Origin: an uncultured Polaribacter sp.
GTDB taxonomy: Bacteria; Bacteroidota; Bacteroidia; Flavobacteriales; Flavobacteriaceae
Length of the DNA: 64,000 nt
Reading direction: 5' to 3'
NCBI RefSeq assembly: GCF_947503875.1
Contig: NZ_CANNFH010000005.1
Span: 186,001-250,000 of the forward strand
The translations under genes and the position numbers were made by a program. The notes beneath the pieces are model-generated. The model had not been told where the DNA came from, did no database searches, and saw only the letters and a list, made by a program, of their open reading frames with translations. Position 1 is the first letter of the stretch; every line of letters begins with the position of its first letter. Below are positions 26,276 through 34,785 of this stretch, piece after piece.

Positions 26276-27919
26276 ATGAACATAATAAAACCAATTTTAT
26301 ATACAGCCTTTGCAGGTGTATTATTAGCCAGTTGTAAATCAGTAAGCAACATACCTGTACCTTCAGGAACAGATAATTACATAAATATACCCGCAAAAAA
26401 AGGAGATTTATCACCAGATGAAATGAACAGATGGTCTCATGCAGATTTGGCAACTGATTCTATTCCTGGAATGAGTATTGATAAGGCTTACGAATTTTTG
26501 GCAGGTAAAACTGGGGTTGAAGTAGTTGTAGGTGTTGTAGATTCTGGAACAGATTTAACGCACGAAGATTTAAAGGATGTGGCTTGGGTAAATACCAAAG
26601 AGGTTGCAAATAATAATAAGGACGATGACAATAACGGTTATGCAGATGACATTAATGGATGGAATTTCTTAGGAAGTATTTATAAAGAAAATTCAGAAGA
26701 AGCTAGAATTTTAGACAATCCTGCTATAACTACTGCAGCAGAAGTGGCGAGGGCAAAAGCTGCTAAAGCTGAAAAAGTAGGTGCAGCTAAAATGAATAAA
26801 ATGAGATATGAGCAAATGCTGCAAGCAGTAACCGGCTCTATAGATGAAATCTCTAAAGAACTAAATAAAGAGGAATTTACTAAAGAAGAGGTTTTTGCTA
26901 TAAAAACAGAAAACCCAACTTTACAAAGAAGTATAGAAATTGCAAAACAGATGTATGGTTTTGGTGTACCTTCTTTAAACACTGCAAAAAAAGAACTAAC
27001 CAATTTGGTTACAGATGCAGCAAATTTATTAAATAATAAAGCCATTACAAATTATAGAGCAGTGCTTAAAGATGATCCAAATACTATGGATGTTGTAGTT
27101 TATGGTGATGGTAATACTGGGCACTCTACAAAAGATGAAGCACATGGTACTCACGTTTCTGGTATTATTGCAGCGTCTAGAAATAATGGAAAAGGTGTAA
27201 ATGGTGTTGCAAATAATGCTAAAATTATGGCAGTAAGAGCAGTGCCAGATGGAGATGAGTATGATAAAGATATTGCATTAGCAATTAGGTATGCAGTAGA
27301 TAATGGCGCAAAAATTATAAACACTAGTTTTGGTAAAGGATACTCACCAAAAAAAGAATGGGTTTATGATGCAATTAAATATGCAGGAGCAAAAGATGTT
27401 TTAATTGTAAATGCAGCAGGTAATGATGGTAAAGATATAGATGTAGAAAAAACGTATCCAAATGATTCTGCAAATTTAGTTTCAGAAATTTCTGATAACG
27501 TCTTAACAGTTGGTGCTATGAGTGTAAATTATAATGAGAATTTACCAGCTAGTTTTTCTAATTACGGAAAAAGAAATGTAGATATTTTTGCACCAGGAGT
27601 TCAAATATATGCAACATTTCCAGAAAATGAATATCAATCAATAAGTGGTACGTCTATGGCAGCTCCTTCTACAGCTGGTGTTGCTGCTTTAATTCGTTCT
27701 TATTATCCAAAATTATCTGCAAGTCAGGTAAAACACATTATTATGAATTCTGGTGTAAAAATTAATTTTGATGTTGTTAAACCAGGGTCTCAAAGTAGAG
27801 AAAATCCTAATGGGGTAAAAGTACCTTTTGCAGATTTATCTGTTTCTGGTAGAATTGTAAATGCATACAATGCCCTTATTATGGCAGATAGAATTGCAAA
27901 TGCAAAAAATAAAAAGTAA
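26276..27919 (+). CDS. S8 subtilisin-like serine peptidase, lipoprotein
   Basis: 547 residues with lipobox LASC (cysteine 20). Catalytic triad: D89 (GVVDSGTDLTHED), H290 (HGTHVSG) and S460 (GTSMAAPS), with the oxyanion asparagine probably in NAAGNDG (about 379-385). The gap between Asp and His is about 200 residues, several times that of subtilisin. The insert (about 130-275) is charged, alanine- and lysine-rich and probably helical, perhaps acting as a regulatory or docking domain. Surface or periplasmic proteolysis is expected. A terminator follows directly. Confidence 0.9.
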   Translation: MNIIKPILYTAFAGVLLASCKSVSNIPVPSGTDNYINIPAKKGDLSPDEMNRWSHADLATDSIPGMSIDKAYEFLAGKTGVEVVVGVVDSGTDLTHEDLKDVAWVNTKEVANNNKDDDNNGYADDINGWNFLGSIYKENSEEARILDNPAITTAAEVARAKAAKAEKVGAAKMNKMRYEQMLQAVTGSIDEISKELNKEEFTKEEVFAIKTENPTLQRSIEIAKQMYGFGVPSLNTAKKELTNLVTDAANLLNNKAITNYRAVLKDDPNTMDVVVYGDGNTGHSTKDEAHGTHVSGIIAASRNNGKGVNGVANNAKIMAVRAVPDGDEYDKDIALAIRYAVDNGAKIINTSFGKGYSPKKEWVYDAIKYAGAKDVLIVNAAGNDGKDIDVEKTYPNDSANLVSEISDNVLTVGAMSVNYNENLPASFSNYGKRNVDIFAPGVQIYATFPENEYQSISGTSMAAPSTAGVAALIRSYYPKLSASQVKHIIMNSGVKINFDVVKPGSQSRENPNGVKVPFADLSVSGRIVNAYNALIMADRIANAKNKK

Positions 27920-27950
27920 AAAACAGCGGTAATTTTTCTGCTGTTTTTTT
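27918..27950 (+). terminator. Intrinsic terminator after the S8 peptidase gene
   Basis: AAAACAGC, a loop, then GCTG and seven T (27944-27950) immediately follow the stop codon. The stem is short, but the T-tract is strong. Confidence 0.7.
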
Positions 27951-27978
27951 AGTTTTAAACCAAACTAAATCCTAAAAA

Positions 27979-29829
27979 ATGAAAAAAATATTTTTATCAA
28001 TTTTTTCTTTAACCTTGTTGTTTGCTTGCGCAAATGCAAAAGATACTGCTGGTTATGTTTCTAAAACAAACAAAGATGCTGGTTCTACAACTTATTGGCA
28101 ACAGCATATAGATTATACAATGGATATTGATGTGGATGCAAAAAAACATCAATATAAAGGAATACAAAAAGCGGTATACACCAATAATTCTCCAGACGAA
28201 TTAGACAAAGTATATTATCACTTGTATTTTAATGCATTTCAGCCAGGTTCTCAAATGGACGTTCGTTCTTTAAATATTAAAGATCCAGATGGAAGAGTTA
28301 GAGACAGAATAAGTAAATTAAATGCAGATGAAATTGGATACATAAAAGTAAATTCATTAAAACAAAATGGTAGTGCTGTAAAATTTGAAACAGTTGGTAC
28401 TATTTTAGAAGTTACTTTAAATAAACCTATCAAATCTGGCGAAAGCGTAACTTTAGATATGGTTTTTGATGCGCAAGTGCCTTTGCAAGTAAGACGTTCT
28501 GGTAGAGATAGCGCAGAAGGCGTAGCTTTATCTATGTCTCAGTGGTATCCAAAAATGGCAGAATACGATTTTGAAGGTTGGCATACACCACCTTATATTG
28601 CTAGAGAATTTCACGCAGTTTGGGGTAATTTTGATGTAAAAATTTCTATTGATAAAAATTATACAGTTGGTGGAACAGGATATTTGCAAAATCCGCAAGA
28701 AATTGGTCATGGTTATGAAGATAAAACCAAACCTTTAAATGTGCCAAATACAGATAAATTGACTTGGCATTTTAAAGCACCAAGAGTACACGATTTTATG
28801 TGGGCTGCAGACCCAGAATACAAGCATGATATTTTAACTATGGAAAATGGAAATGATTTACATTTTTTATATAAGAGGAATTTAAACGCAGAATTTTTAC
28901 AAAACTGGAAAGATTTACAGCCTAAAACGGCTGAATTAATGACTTATTTTTCTGAAAATATTGGTCAATATCCTTACAAACAATATTCTGTAATACAAGG
29001 TGGAGATGGTGGTATGGAATATGCGATGTCTACATTAATTACAGGAAAACGTAAGTTTGGTAGTCTTTTAGGGGTTACAGCTCATGAATTGGCACATACT
29101 TGGTTTCAATTTTTATTGGCATCTAATGAAAGTAAACATCCATGGATGGATGAAGGGTTTACAAGTTATATTTCTGGAAAAGCTATGGCAGAAATTACAA
29201 GTAAAAACGATAAAAATCCAAATGCAGGACCATACAGAGGATATAATTATATGGTAAATTCTGGAACAGAAGAGGTTTTAACAACGCATGCAGATAGATA
29301 CAATACAAATAGAGCATATGGCTTTGCGAGTTATGGTAAAGGAAGTATGTTTTTAGCACAATTAGAATATATTATTGGCCCAGAAAATACTGCTAAAGGA
29401 TTAAAAAAATACTTTAATGATTTTGCTTTTAAGCATCCAACTCCAAATGATGTAAAACGTTCTATGGAAAAAGTTTCGGGTATTCATTTAGACTGGTATT
29501 TAAATGAATGGATACAAACGTTGCACACCATAGATTATGGCATTAAATCTGTTAAGGACAAAACAATTACTTTAGAAAGAATAGGGCAGATGCCAATGCC
29601 AATAGACTTAGAAGTAACCTATACAGATGGTTCAGTAGAAAATTTCAACATTCCTTTAAGAATGATGCGTGGCAGCAAGCCAACTAGCGCAACAGTTATA
29701 GAAGATTGGGCATGGGCAAATCCTGTATATTCTTTTACAACTAACAAAACTGTAAAATCTGTTGTTATCGATAAAAGCAATTTAATGGCAGATGTTAATG
29801 CTGAGAATAATATTTTTGAAGCAAAATAA
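27979..29829 (+). CDS. M1 family zinc metallopeptidase (aminopeptidase), lipoprotein
   Basis: 616 residues with lipobox LFAC (cysteine 17). The gluzincin motif HELAH starts at residue 369 (VTAHELAHTWFQF), and the third zinc ligand is in WMDEGFTSY. The aminopeptidase exopeptidase motif reads GGMEYAMS in place of the canonical GAMEN, as in a divergent M1 subgroup common in Bacteroidetes. Likely to trim peptides outside the cytoplasm, perhaps after the neighbouring S8 enzyme; they are separate transcription units, as a terminator lies between them. Confidence 0.88.
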   Translation: MKKIFLSIFSLTLLFACANAKDTAGYVSKTNKDAGSTTYWQQHIDYTMDIDVDAKKHQYKGIQKAVYTNNSPDELDKVYYHLYFNAFQPGSQMDVRSLNIKDPDGRVRDRISKLNADEIGYIKVNSLKQNGSAVKFETVGTILEVTLNKPIKSGESVTLDMVFDAQVPLQVRRSGRDSAEGVALSMSQWYPKMAEYDFEGWHTPPYIAREFHAVWGNFDVKISIDKNYTVGGTGYLQNPQEIGHGYEDKTKPLNVPNTDKLTWHFKAPRVHDFMWAADPEYKHDILTMENGNDLHFLYKRNLNAEFLQNWKDLQPKTAELMTYFSENIGQYPYKQYSVIQGGDGGMEYAMSTLITGKRKFGSLLGVTAHELAHTWFQFLLASNESKHPWMDEGFTSYISGKAMAEITSKNDKNPNAGPYRGYNYMVNSGTEEVLTTHADRYNTNRAYGFASYGKGSMFLAQLEYIIGPENTAKGLKKYFNDFAFKHPTPNDVKRSMEKVSGIHLDWYLNEWIQTLHTIDYGIKSVKDKTITLERIGQMPMPIDLEVTYTDGSVENFNIPLRMMRGSKPTSATVIEDWAWANPVYSFTTNKTVKSVVIDKSNLMADVNAENNIFEAK

Positions 29830-29849
29830 AAAAGACCTAGTATAAGAGT

Positions 29850-29886
29850 AAACCTCTTTAACTGAAATGGATAAAGAGGTTTTTTT
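29850..29886 (+). terminator. Intrinsic terminator after the M1 peptidase gene
   Basis: AAACCTCTTTA (29850-29860) and TAAAGAGGTTT (29872-29882) form an 11-bp stem followed by further T residues to 29886, 20 bases after the stop codon. Confidence 0.8.
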
Positions 29887-29919
29887 AAGTATTATCAACC
29901 CACTAAAACTCCATACAAA

Positions 29920-31236
29920 ATGATTCAAAAGATTTTTCTTACTCCTTTTCAAAAATTTATAAAAATTGAAGGTTTTAGCGGTATTTTATTGTTGTTAAGT
30001 ACAGTAATAGCATTGATCTGGGCAAATTCTGGTTTTGCAGATAGTTACACAAGCTTATGGGATTATAAATTAGGAATTACAGGAGAAAATTTTAAGCTAG
30101 AAAAGCCTTTATTACTTTGGGTGAATGACGGTTTAATGGCGATTTTCTTTTTCTTAATAGGTTTAGAAATTAAAAGAGAAGTTTTAATTGGCGAATTAAA
30201 TTCTCTAAAAAAGTTGGCTTTCCCTTTATTTGGTGCTTTAGGTGGTGTTTTAATTCCGGTTGCTTTGTATATGCTTTTAAATCAGAATCCGGCTACTTTT
30301 AAAGGTTGGGGCATACCAATGGCAACAGATATAGCATTTTCTTTAGCTGTTTTAAATGCTTTAGGCAAAAGAGTGCCATTAAGTTTAAAAATATTTTTAA
30401 TTGCTTTTGCAATTGTAGATGATATTGAAGCTGTTTTGGTAATTGCTATTTTTTATAGTGGTGCAATTAATACTACTTTACTGCTTATTGCTATGGCGCT
30501 TTTAGCGGGTTTATATGCATTGTCTTACAAAGGTTTTTATTCTAAATATTTATTGTTTTTTGTGGGAATTATTGTTTGGGTATTGTTTTTAAAATCTGGT
30601 GTACACCCAACTGTAGCAGGAATTTTATTGGCTTTTTCTGTGCCAATTAGACAAAAGATAAATACGTCTAAATTTTTGATACAATTAGATAAAATAAAAG
30701 ATAAAATTGAAGAAGCTACCAATAAAAACAAACCAACACCTTCTAAAAAACAAATAGCACATATGGATACCTTAGAAGATTGGAGCGATAAATTTAGATC
30801 GCCTTTGCAGCATTTAGAACATGTTTTACATGGTTGGGTAGCCTATTTTATTATACCCATTTTTGCCTTGGCAAATGCAGGGGTTTTAATAGACAGTTCT
30901 GCAGGTATAGAAACCCAATTGGTAGTAAATATTATTATTTGTTTGGTTTTAGGTAAAGGATTTGGAATACCATTAGTCATCTTTTTAGCAAAAAAAGCGA
31001 ACTTAATTCAGTTGCCAAAAGATATTAATTTTAAACAAATTGTAGGTGTTTCTTTTATTGCAGGTATTGGTTTTACAATGGCGATTTTTATTGCGAGTTT
31101 GGCATTTGCAACGTCACCAGAATATATAAGCTCTGCTAAAATTGGTATTTTAATTGGTTCTTTTATAGCGGCAATTTTGGGTTATTTAATTTTAAGATTT
31201 ACTGCGAATCCTATAAAAGTAGAAACAGAAGATTAA
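29920..31236 (+). CDS. nhaA: Na+/H+ antiporter NhaA
   Basis: 438 residues of multi-pass membrane protein. Recognisable NhaA stretches are IWANSGFADSY near the N-terminus, DGLMAIFFFLIGLEIKRE (about 72-89), the ion-site region ATDIAFSLAVL (aspartate near 141), AFAIVDDIEAV (two adjacent aspartates near 169-170), and a late GIGFTMAIFIASLAF. NhaA expels sodium in exchange for protons, useful in seawater. A charged loop of about 50 residues (around 245-295) is longer than in E. coli NhaA, as is common in this phylum. Confidence 0.92.
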   Translation: MIQKIFLTPFQKFIKIEGFSGILLLLSTVIALIWANSGFADSYTSLWDYKLGITGENFKLEKPLLLWVNDGLMAIFFFLIGLEIKREVLIGELNSLKKLAFPLFGALGGVLIPVALYMLLNQNPATFKGWGIPMATDIAFSLAVLNALGKRVPLSLKIFLIAFAIVDDIEAVLVIAIFYSGAINTTLLLIAMALLAGLYALSYKGFYSKYLLFFVGIIVWVLFLKSGVHPTVAGILLAFSVPIRQKINTSKFLIQLDKIKDKIEEATNKNKPTPSKKQIAHMDTLEDWSDKFRSPLQHLEHVLHGWVAYFIIPIFALANAGVLIDSSAGIETQLVVNIIICLVLGKGFGIPLVIFLAKKANLIQLPKDINFKQIVGVSFIAGIGFTMAIFIASLAFATSPEYISSAKIGILIGSFIAAILGYLILRFTANPIKVETED

Positions 31237-31241
31237 AAAAA

Positions 31242-31907
31242 TTAATTCATTAGTTGTTCAAGCTTGTTATTAGGTATAAACCCTTTTAACATTAAAAGAA
31301 CACCAAAAACTATAAGTAGAATACCCATTATTCTTTTTACGCGATAAATAACTAAAGGCGTCATTTTTGTTTTTAGTTGTTTGGCTAATAAAATTTTACA
31401 GACATCTGTAATAAAGTAACCTAGAATAATAACACCAAAATAAGAAAAAATAGCACTTTGATTCATTTTTAAAGTAGGGCCAATTACCAAAACAGTGCCA
31501 AGCCAAAAAGCCAAAACACCCACATTAATAAAGTTTAAAAAAAAGCCTTTAAAAAAGAGTTTTACATAGTTATTTTTTAGAGAAACTTCTGGCACTTTTG
31601 CAGAGGCTAAAGCGTCTTTTTTATTCTGTTTGTCTAAATACGTAATTATGCCGTAAACAATTAATACCAAACCACCGATAAAGAAAAGTCTGGGATCGTC
31701 TTTAATTTTTTCTAGTAAAGATCTACTCCCATAATAAGCAATTAAAATAAAAGAAACATCGCCTAAAATTACGCCTAAATCAAAAGCTATGGCTGCTCTT
31801 GCACCTTTAAGAATACTAGTTTGAATTAACATAAAAAACACAGGACCAATCATAAAGGCCATAAAAAAGCCAATTAGAAATGCATTTTTAAAATCGTAAA
31901 TATCCAT
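31242..31907 (-). CDS. LysE family amino-acid exporter-like protein
   Basis: 221 residues with about six hydrophobic segments. The LysE-fold signature appears near the start (FMIGPVFFMLIQTSILKGAR), followed by GVILGDVSFILIAYYG. Members export amino acids or cations; the substrate here is unknown. Convergent with nhaA, with 5 bases between the stop codons, so the two genes must terminate within each other's ends. Confidence 0.8.
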   Translation of the reverse strand: MDIYDFKNAFLIGFFMAFMIGPVFFMLIQTSILKGARAAIAFDLGVILGDVSFILIAYYGSRSLLEKIKDDPRLFFIGGLVLIVYGIITYLDKQNKKDALASAKVPEVSLKNNYVKLFFKGFFLNFINVGVLAFWLGTVLVIGPTLKMNQSAIFSYFGVIILGYFITDVCKILLAKQLKTKMTPLVIYRVKRIMGILLIVFGVLLMLKGFIPNNKLEQLMN

Positions 31908-31980
31908 AGGCTAAAGGTAAATGATTTGCTAGCAATTGCAAAAGACGAAATTGAATTGTTTTCTAAAAAGCTTTTTAGGT

Positions 31981-32095
31981 AGCAATATTTTGCGTTAGGG
32001 ATTGCAATGAAAATCCTTTTGTGCTTTTTTGCACAAAAGATTGCAATGGAAAGCCCGTTAAAACGCCCAAATAAAAAATATTTTATTTTTAACGA
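31981..32095. repeat. Hairpin-centred intergenic repeat element
   Basis: A stem CTTTTGTGC (32016-32024) / GCACAAAAG (32031-32039) is flanked on both sides by the direct repeat GATTGCAATG (32000-32009 and 32039-32048), then by imperfectly inverted outer parts: GCGTTAGGG (31992-32000) and CCCGTTAAAACGC (32054-32066). This layered structure is typical of small dispersed non-coding repeats in flavobacterial genomes, so other copies are expected outside the window. Confidence 0.5.
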
Positions 32096-32141
32096 ATTGA
32101 AAAGTGGGGTAACTTAAATACAATATCCGTTCTTTTCTTTA

Positions 32142-32169
32142 TGAGATTTCTCCACAAGGTCGAAATGAA
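32142..32169 (+). repeat. Left arm of a 28-bp inverted repeat flanking the reductase gene
   Basis: Begins ATGAGATTTCTCCACAAGG and is the exact reverse complement of 33379-33406 on the other side of the 2Fe-2S reductase gene. It belongs to a family of GAGATTTCTCC...GTCGAAATGA intergenic sequences. Confidence 0.75.
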
Positions 32170-32252
32170 AGTATTCAAGTGACTACTCTAAAACTCAACA
32201 GTTACACAATTCAACAGTTATACAATTACACAGTGAACAATTCAACAACAAA
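32170..32252. repeat. Low-complexity CAACAGTTACACAATT repeat
   Basis: Degenerate tandem units around AACAGTTACACAATTC fill roughly 32195-32250, immediately downstream of the reductase stop. No hairpin terminator is visible. Probably slippage-derived. Confidence 0.4.
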
Positions 32253-33299
32253 TTAAACATCATCAAAATCTATGGTAACTTTTGGTGTTGTAGGATGCGC
32301 TTGACAGGTTAAAACCAAACCTTCTTCAATTTCGCTATCTGTTAAAATAGAATTTTTAACCATAACTGCTTTTCCCTCGGTAACTTTACCCAAACAAGAG
32401 CTACAAACACCACCTTGGCAAGAGTAGGGTGGGTCTAAATCGTTACGTAAACTTGCAGACAAAATATTGTCTGTTTGTTGCATAGCAAAGGTAGTTTCTT
32501 CATCATCTAAAACTACGGTAATTGTGGTTGTGCCTTCTTTTACATCTTCTAAAGCATCTTCATCTGTAGTAACTGTAAACAGCTCAAAATGTATGTTTTC
32601 TTCTGCAATATTATTGTCTTTTAGCTTTGCAGAAACTTCTTTAATCATTTCTTCTGGGCCACATAAAAAAGCTTCATCAAAAGAAGTTTCTTTGTACATA
32701 TTTTTCACAAAGTAGTTGGTAACATTGGCATCTATTCTGCCACGTAAACCGTTTTTAACGTCTTCTCTACTGTAAATGTAATGCAGGTTAAAACGATCTC
32801 CAAACGTTTCTTTTAACTGATTTAATTCTTCAAAAAAGATGGTGTCTGCAATAGATTTATTACCGTAAACTAAAGTAAAAGTTGCAGTTGGCGCTGTTTC
32901 TAAAACCGTTTTTAACATAGAGAGTATTGGCGTAATGCCAGAACCTGCAGCAAAACCTAGGTAGTTTTTATTGGCTTTTGGCTCTAGTAAAAACCTACCT
33001 TCTGGCGCTGCAATTTCTATAGCATCTCCTTCTTTTAAAGCTGAAGTTGCATAGCCAGAAAAAACACCGTTTTCTACTGCTTTTATAGCCACTCTTAACG
33101 CGCCACTTTGCGGAGTTGAACAAATAGAATAAGCTCTACGTACTTTTTCTCCGTTAATTTCTTGCTCTAAAGTGATGTATTGCCCTGCAGTAAATTTAAA
33201 ATCTTCTTTTAAATTTTCAGGAATATTAAAAACAACAGAAACCGCGTTTGCGGTTTCTTGTTTTATTTCTTGTATTGTTACTTTATGAAATGTTGGCAT
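32253..33299 (-). CDS. Flavin reductase with C-terminal 2Fe-2S ferredoxin domain (PaaE/Hmp-reductase type)
   Basis: 348 residues with three domains: an FAD-binding barrel (RRAYSICSTP near 54-63), an NAD(P)H-binding domain (GFAAGSGITPILSM, about 114-127, and FLCGPEEM), and a C-terminal plant-type ferredoxin with CQGGVCSSC (CX4CX2C) plus a later cysteine in VLTCQAHP. It passes electrons from NAD(P)H through FAD to the iron-sulfur cluster and on to an oxygenase or other acceptor. In phenylacetate catabolism this is PaaE, but no paa genes are nearby, so the partner is unknown. It is flanked by a 28-bp inverted repeat. Confidence 0.87.
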   Translation of the reverse strand: MPTFHKVTIQEIKQETANAVSVVFNIPENLKEDFKFTAGQYITLEQEINGEKVRRAYSICSTPQSGALRVAIKAVENGVFSGYATSALKEGDAIEIAAPEGRFLLEPKANKNYLGFAAGSGITPILSMLKTVLETAPTATFTLVYGNKSIADTIFFEELNQLKETFGDRFNLHYIYSREDVKNGLRGRIDANVTNYFVKNMYKETSFDEAFLCGPEEMIKEVSAKLKDNNIAEENIHFELFTVTTDEDALEDVKEGTTTITVVLDDEETTFAMQQTDNILSASLRNDLDPPYSCQGGVCSSCLGKVTEGKAVMVKNSILTDSEIEEGLVLTCQAHPTTPKVTIDFDDV

Positions 33300-33330
33300 T
33301 AAATATTTTCTTTAATCAAAGTTAAATCAT

Positions 33331-33410
33331 AAGATTTCTCAACTTCACTTCGTTTCATTCGAAATGACATCACAATTGTCATTTCGACCTTGTGGAGAAA
33401 TCTCATTAAT
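33331..33410. repeat. Large imperfect hairpin containing the right arm of the inverted repeat
   Basis: AAGATTTCTC at 33331 and TCGAAATGACA (33359-33369) pair with TGTCATTTCGA (33377-33387) and GAGAAATC (33395-33402). Bases 33379-33406 are also the exact inverse of 32142-32169. It is an intergenic repeat between the divergent ends of the reductase and asd units. Confidence 0.65.
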
Positions 33411-34399
33411 TATACTAATTTCTTATCTATTAAGTACTCTGCAATTTGTACTGTATTTGTTGCAGCACCTTTACGTAGATTATCTGCAACAATCCACAAA
33501 TTTAAGGTATTTTCTTGAGATTCGTCTCTTCTTATACGTCCCACAAAAACTTCATCTTTATTATGCGCATTAATTGGCATTGGGTAAACGTTGTTTGCCA
33601 AATCATCTTGCACAATAACACCAGGAGTTTCGTTTAAAATGCTACGTACTTCTGCCAAATCAAAATCATTTTCAAACTGTACATTTACAGCTTCAGAATG
33701 TCCGCCAGCTGTAGGTATTCTAACTGCAGTTGCTGTCACAGAAAAAGAATCGTCTCTTAAAATTTTCTTAGGTTCTTTTACCAATTTCATTTCTTCTTTG
33801 GTGTAGCCATTTTCTAAGAAAACATCACAATGTGGCAATGCATTTCTACCAATTTTATGCGGATAAACCATTTCGCCATCAATACCAGCTTCTTCATTAT
33901 CTAATTGTTGTACCGCTTTTACGCCAGTACCAGAAACAGATTGATACGTAGAAATTACCACACGTTTCATTTTATATTTTAAATGCAAAGGAGATAAAGC
34001 AGCCACCAACTGAATTGTAGAACAGTTAGGGTTTGCAATAATTTTATCGTCTTTAGACAAAACATCACCATTAATTTCTGGAACCACCAATTTTTTAGTT
34101 GGGTCCATTCTCCAAGCAGAACTATTGTCTATAACAGTAGTACCAACTGCTGCAAATTTAGGTGCCCATTCTAAAGAAGTTTCTCCACCTGCAGAAAATA
34201 AAGCAACATCTGGCTGTAATTTTACAGCATCTTCTAAAGTTACCACTGTATAATCTTTACCCTTATATTTTAATTGTTTACCCGCAGATCTTGCAGATGC
34301 TACAGGAATTAATTCTGTTATTGGTAAATTACGTTCTTCTAAAACTTGCAACATTACAGTTCCTACCATTCCTGTTGCTCCTACTACAGCTACTTTCAT
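33410..34399 (-). CDS. asd: Aspartate-semialdehyde dehydrogenase
   Basis: 329 residues from the ATG at 34399 (a GTG one codon earlier is less likely). N-terminal NADP-binding motif VAVVGATGMVG; active-site cysteine in ANPNCSTIQ (about residue 128); catalytic histidine region PTAGGHSEAVN. It reduces aspartyl phosphate to aspartate semialdehyde, the branch point to lysine/diaminopimelate, threonine and methionine. Length and motifs are normal for the bacterial type. Monocistronic here. Confidence 0.94.
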   Translation of the reverse strand: MKVAVVGATGMVGTVMLQVLEERNLPITELIPVASARSAGKQLKYKGKDYTVVTLEDAVKLQPDVALFSAGGETSLEWAPKFAAVGTTVIDNSSAWRMDPTKKLVVPEINGDVLSKDDKIIANPNCSTIQLVAALSPLHLKYKMKRVVISTYQSVSGTGVKAVQQLDNEEAGIDGEMVYPHKIGRNALPHCDVFLENGYTKEEMKLVKEPKKILRDDSFSVTATAVRIPTAGGHSEAVNVQFENDFDLAEVRSILNETPGVIVQDDLANNVYPMPINAHNKDEVFVGRIRRDESQENTLNLWIVADNLRKGAATNTVQIAEYLIDKKLV

Positions 34400-34547
34400 C
34401 ACTTTAAATTTTTATGATATTTTATTAATACACTGCAAATATCTTAAAAAATATTAGGTTTAAAATTATCTAAAACCTTATAAATTAGGTAAAGTTTAAA
34501 ATTGAAGCAACTAAATTTCTAATGTTTAAAATTAAACTTTTTGTTTT

Positions 34548-34640
34548 TAGAAGCTTAATCACGCTGTACGTTATATCTTTTTGCCGAAAAAGGCAAAAAG
34601 GATGTCACTTCCATCGTGGCTAAACCTGTTTGCCAACTTT
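34548..34640. repeat. Hairpin-centred intergenic repeat
   Basis: CTTTTTGCC (34577-34585) pairs perfectly with GGCAAAAAG (34592-34600). Flanks CACGCTGTACGTTATAT and GATGTCACTTCCATCGTGG are GC-richer than the surroundings. The pattern of conserved-looking flanks around a variable hairpin suggests another family of dispersed repeats. Confidence 0.45.
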
Positions 34641-34693
34641 TTGTGTTATTAGAAACATTTTTTAAAATTTAACTGCTGTTTCCCGAAAAAATG

Positions 34694-34701
34694 TAATTTT
34701 G
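34694..34701 (+). promoter_or_regulatory. Candidate -7 box of trhO
   Basis: TAATTTTG matches TANNTTTG exactly, 84 bases before the trhO ATG, implying a leader of about 75 bases. No clear -33 TTG. Confidence 0.4.
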
Positions 34702-34785
34702 TAGCTCAAATACATATCAATCAATACCTGATTTTTTTTTTGGTTTTATCACCAAAACAACTTCAGCTTAAAACATTAGTATAGC

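Larger units (their letters stand above)
34403..34785. other. Intergenic region between asd and trhO with a hairpin repeat
   Basis: A 380-base divergent spacer. It contains the hairpin element at 34548-34640 and a -7 box at 34694-34701; the remaining sequence is AT-rich with no supported ORF. The asd promoter should lie near 34410-34500, but no exact box was found. Confidence 0.45.

Noticed and set aside
32142..33406. Insertion sequence around the reductase gene
   Set aside because: The inverted repeats are perfect, but no transposase is present and the enclosed gene is a normal metabolic enzyme. Recorded as a repeat pair instead.
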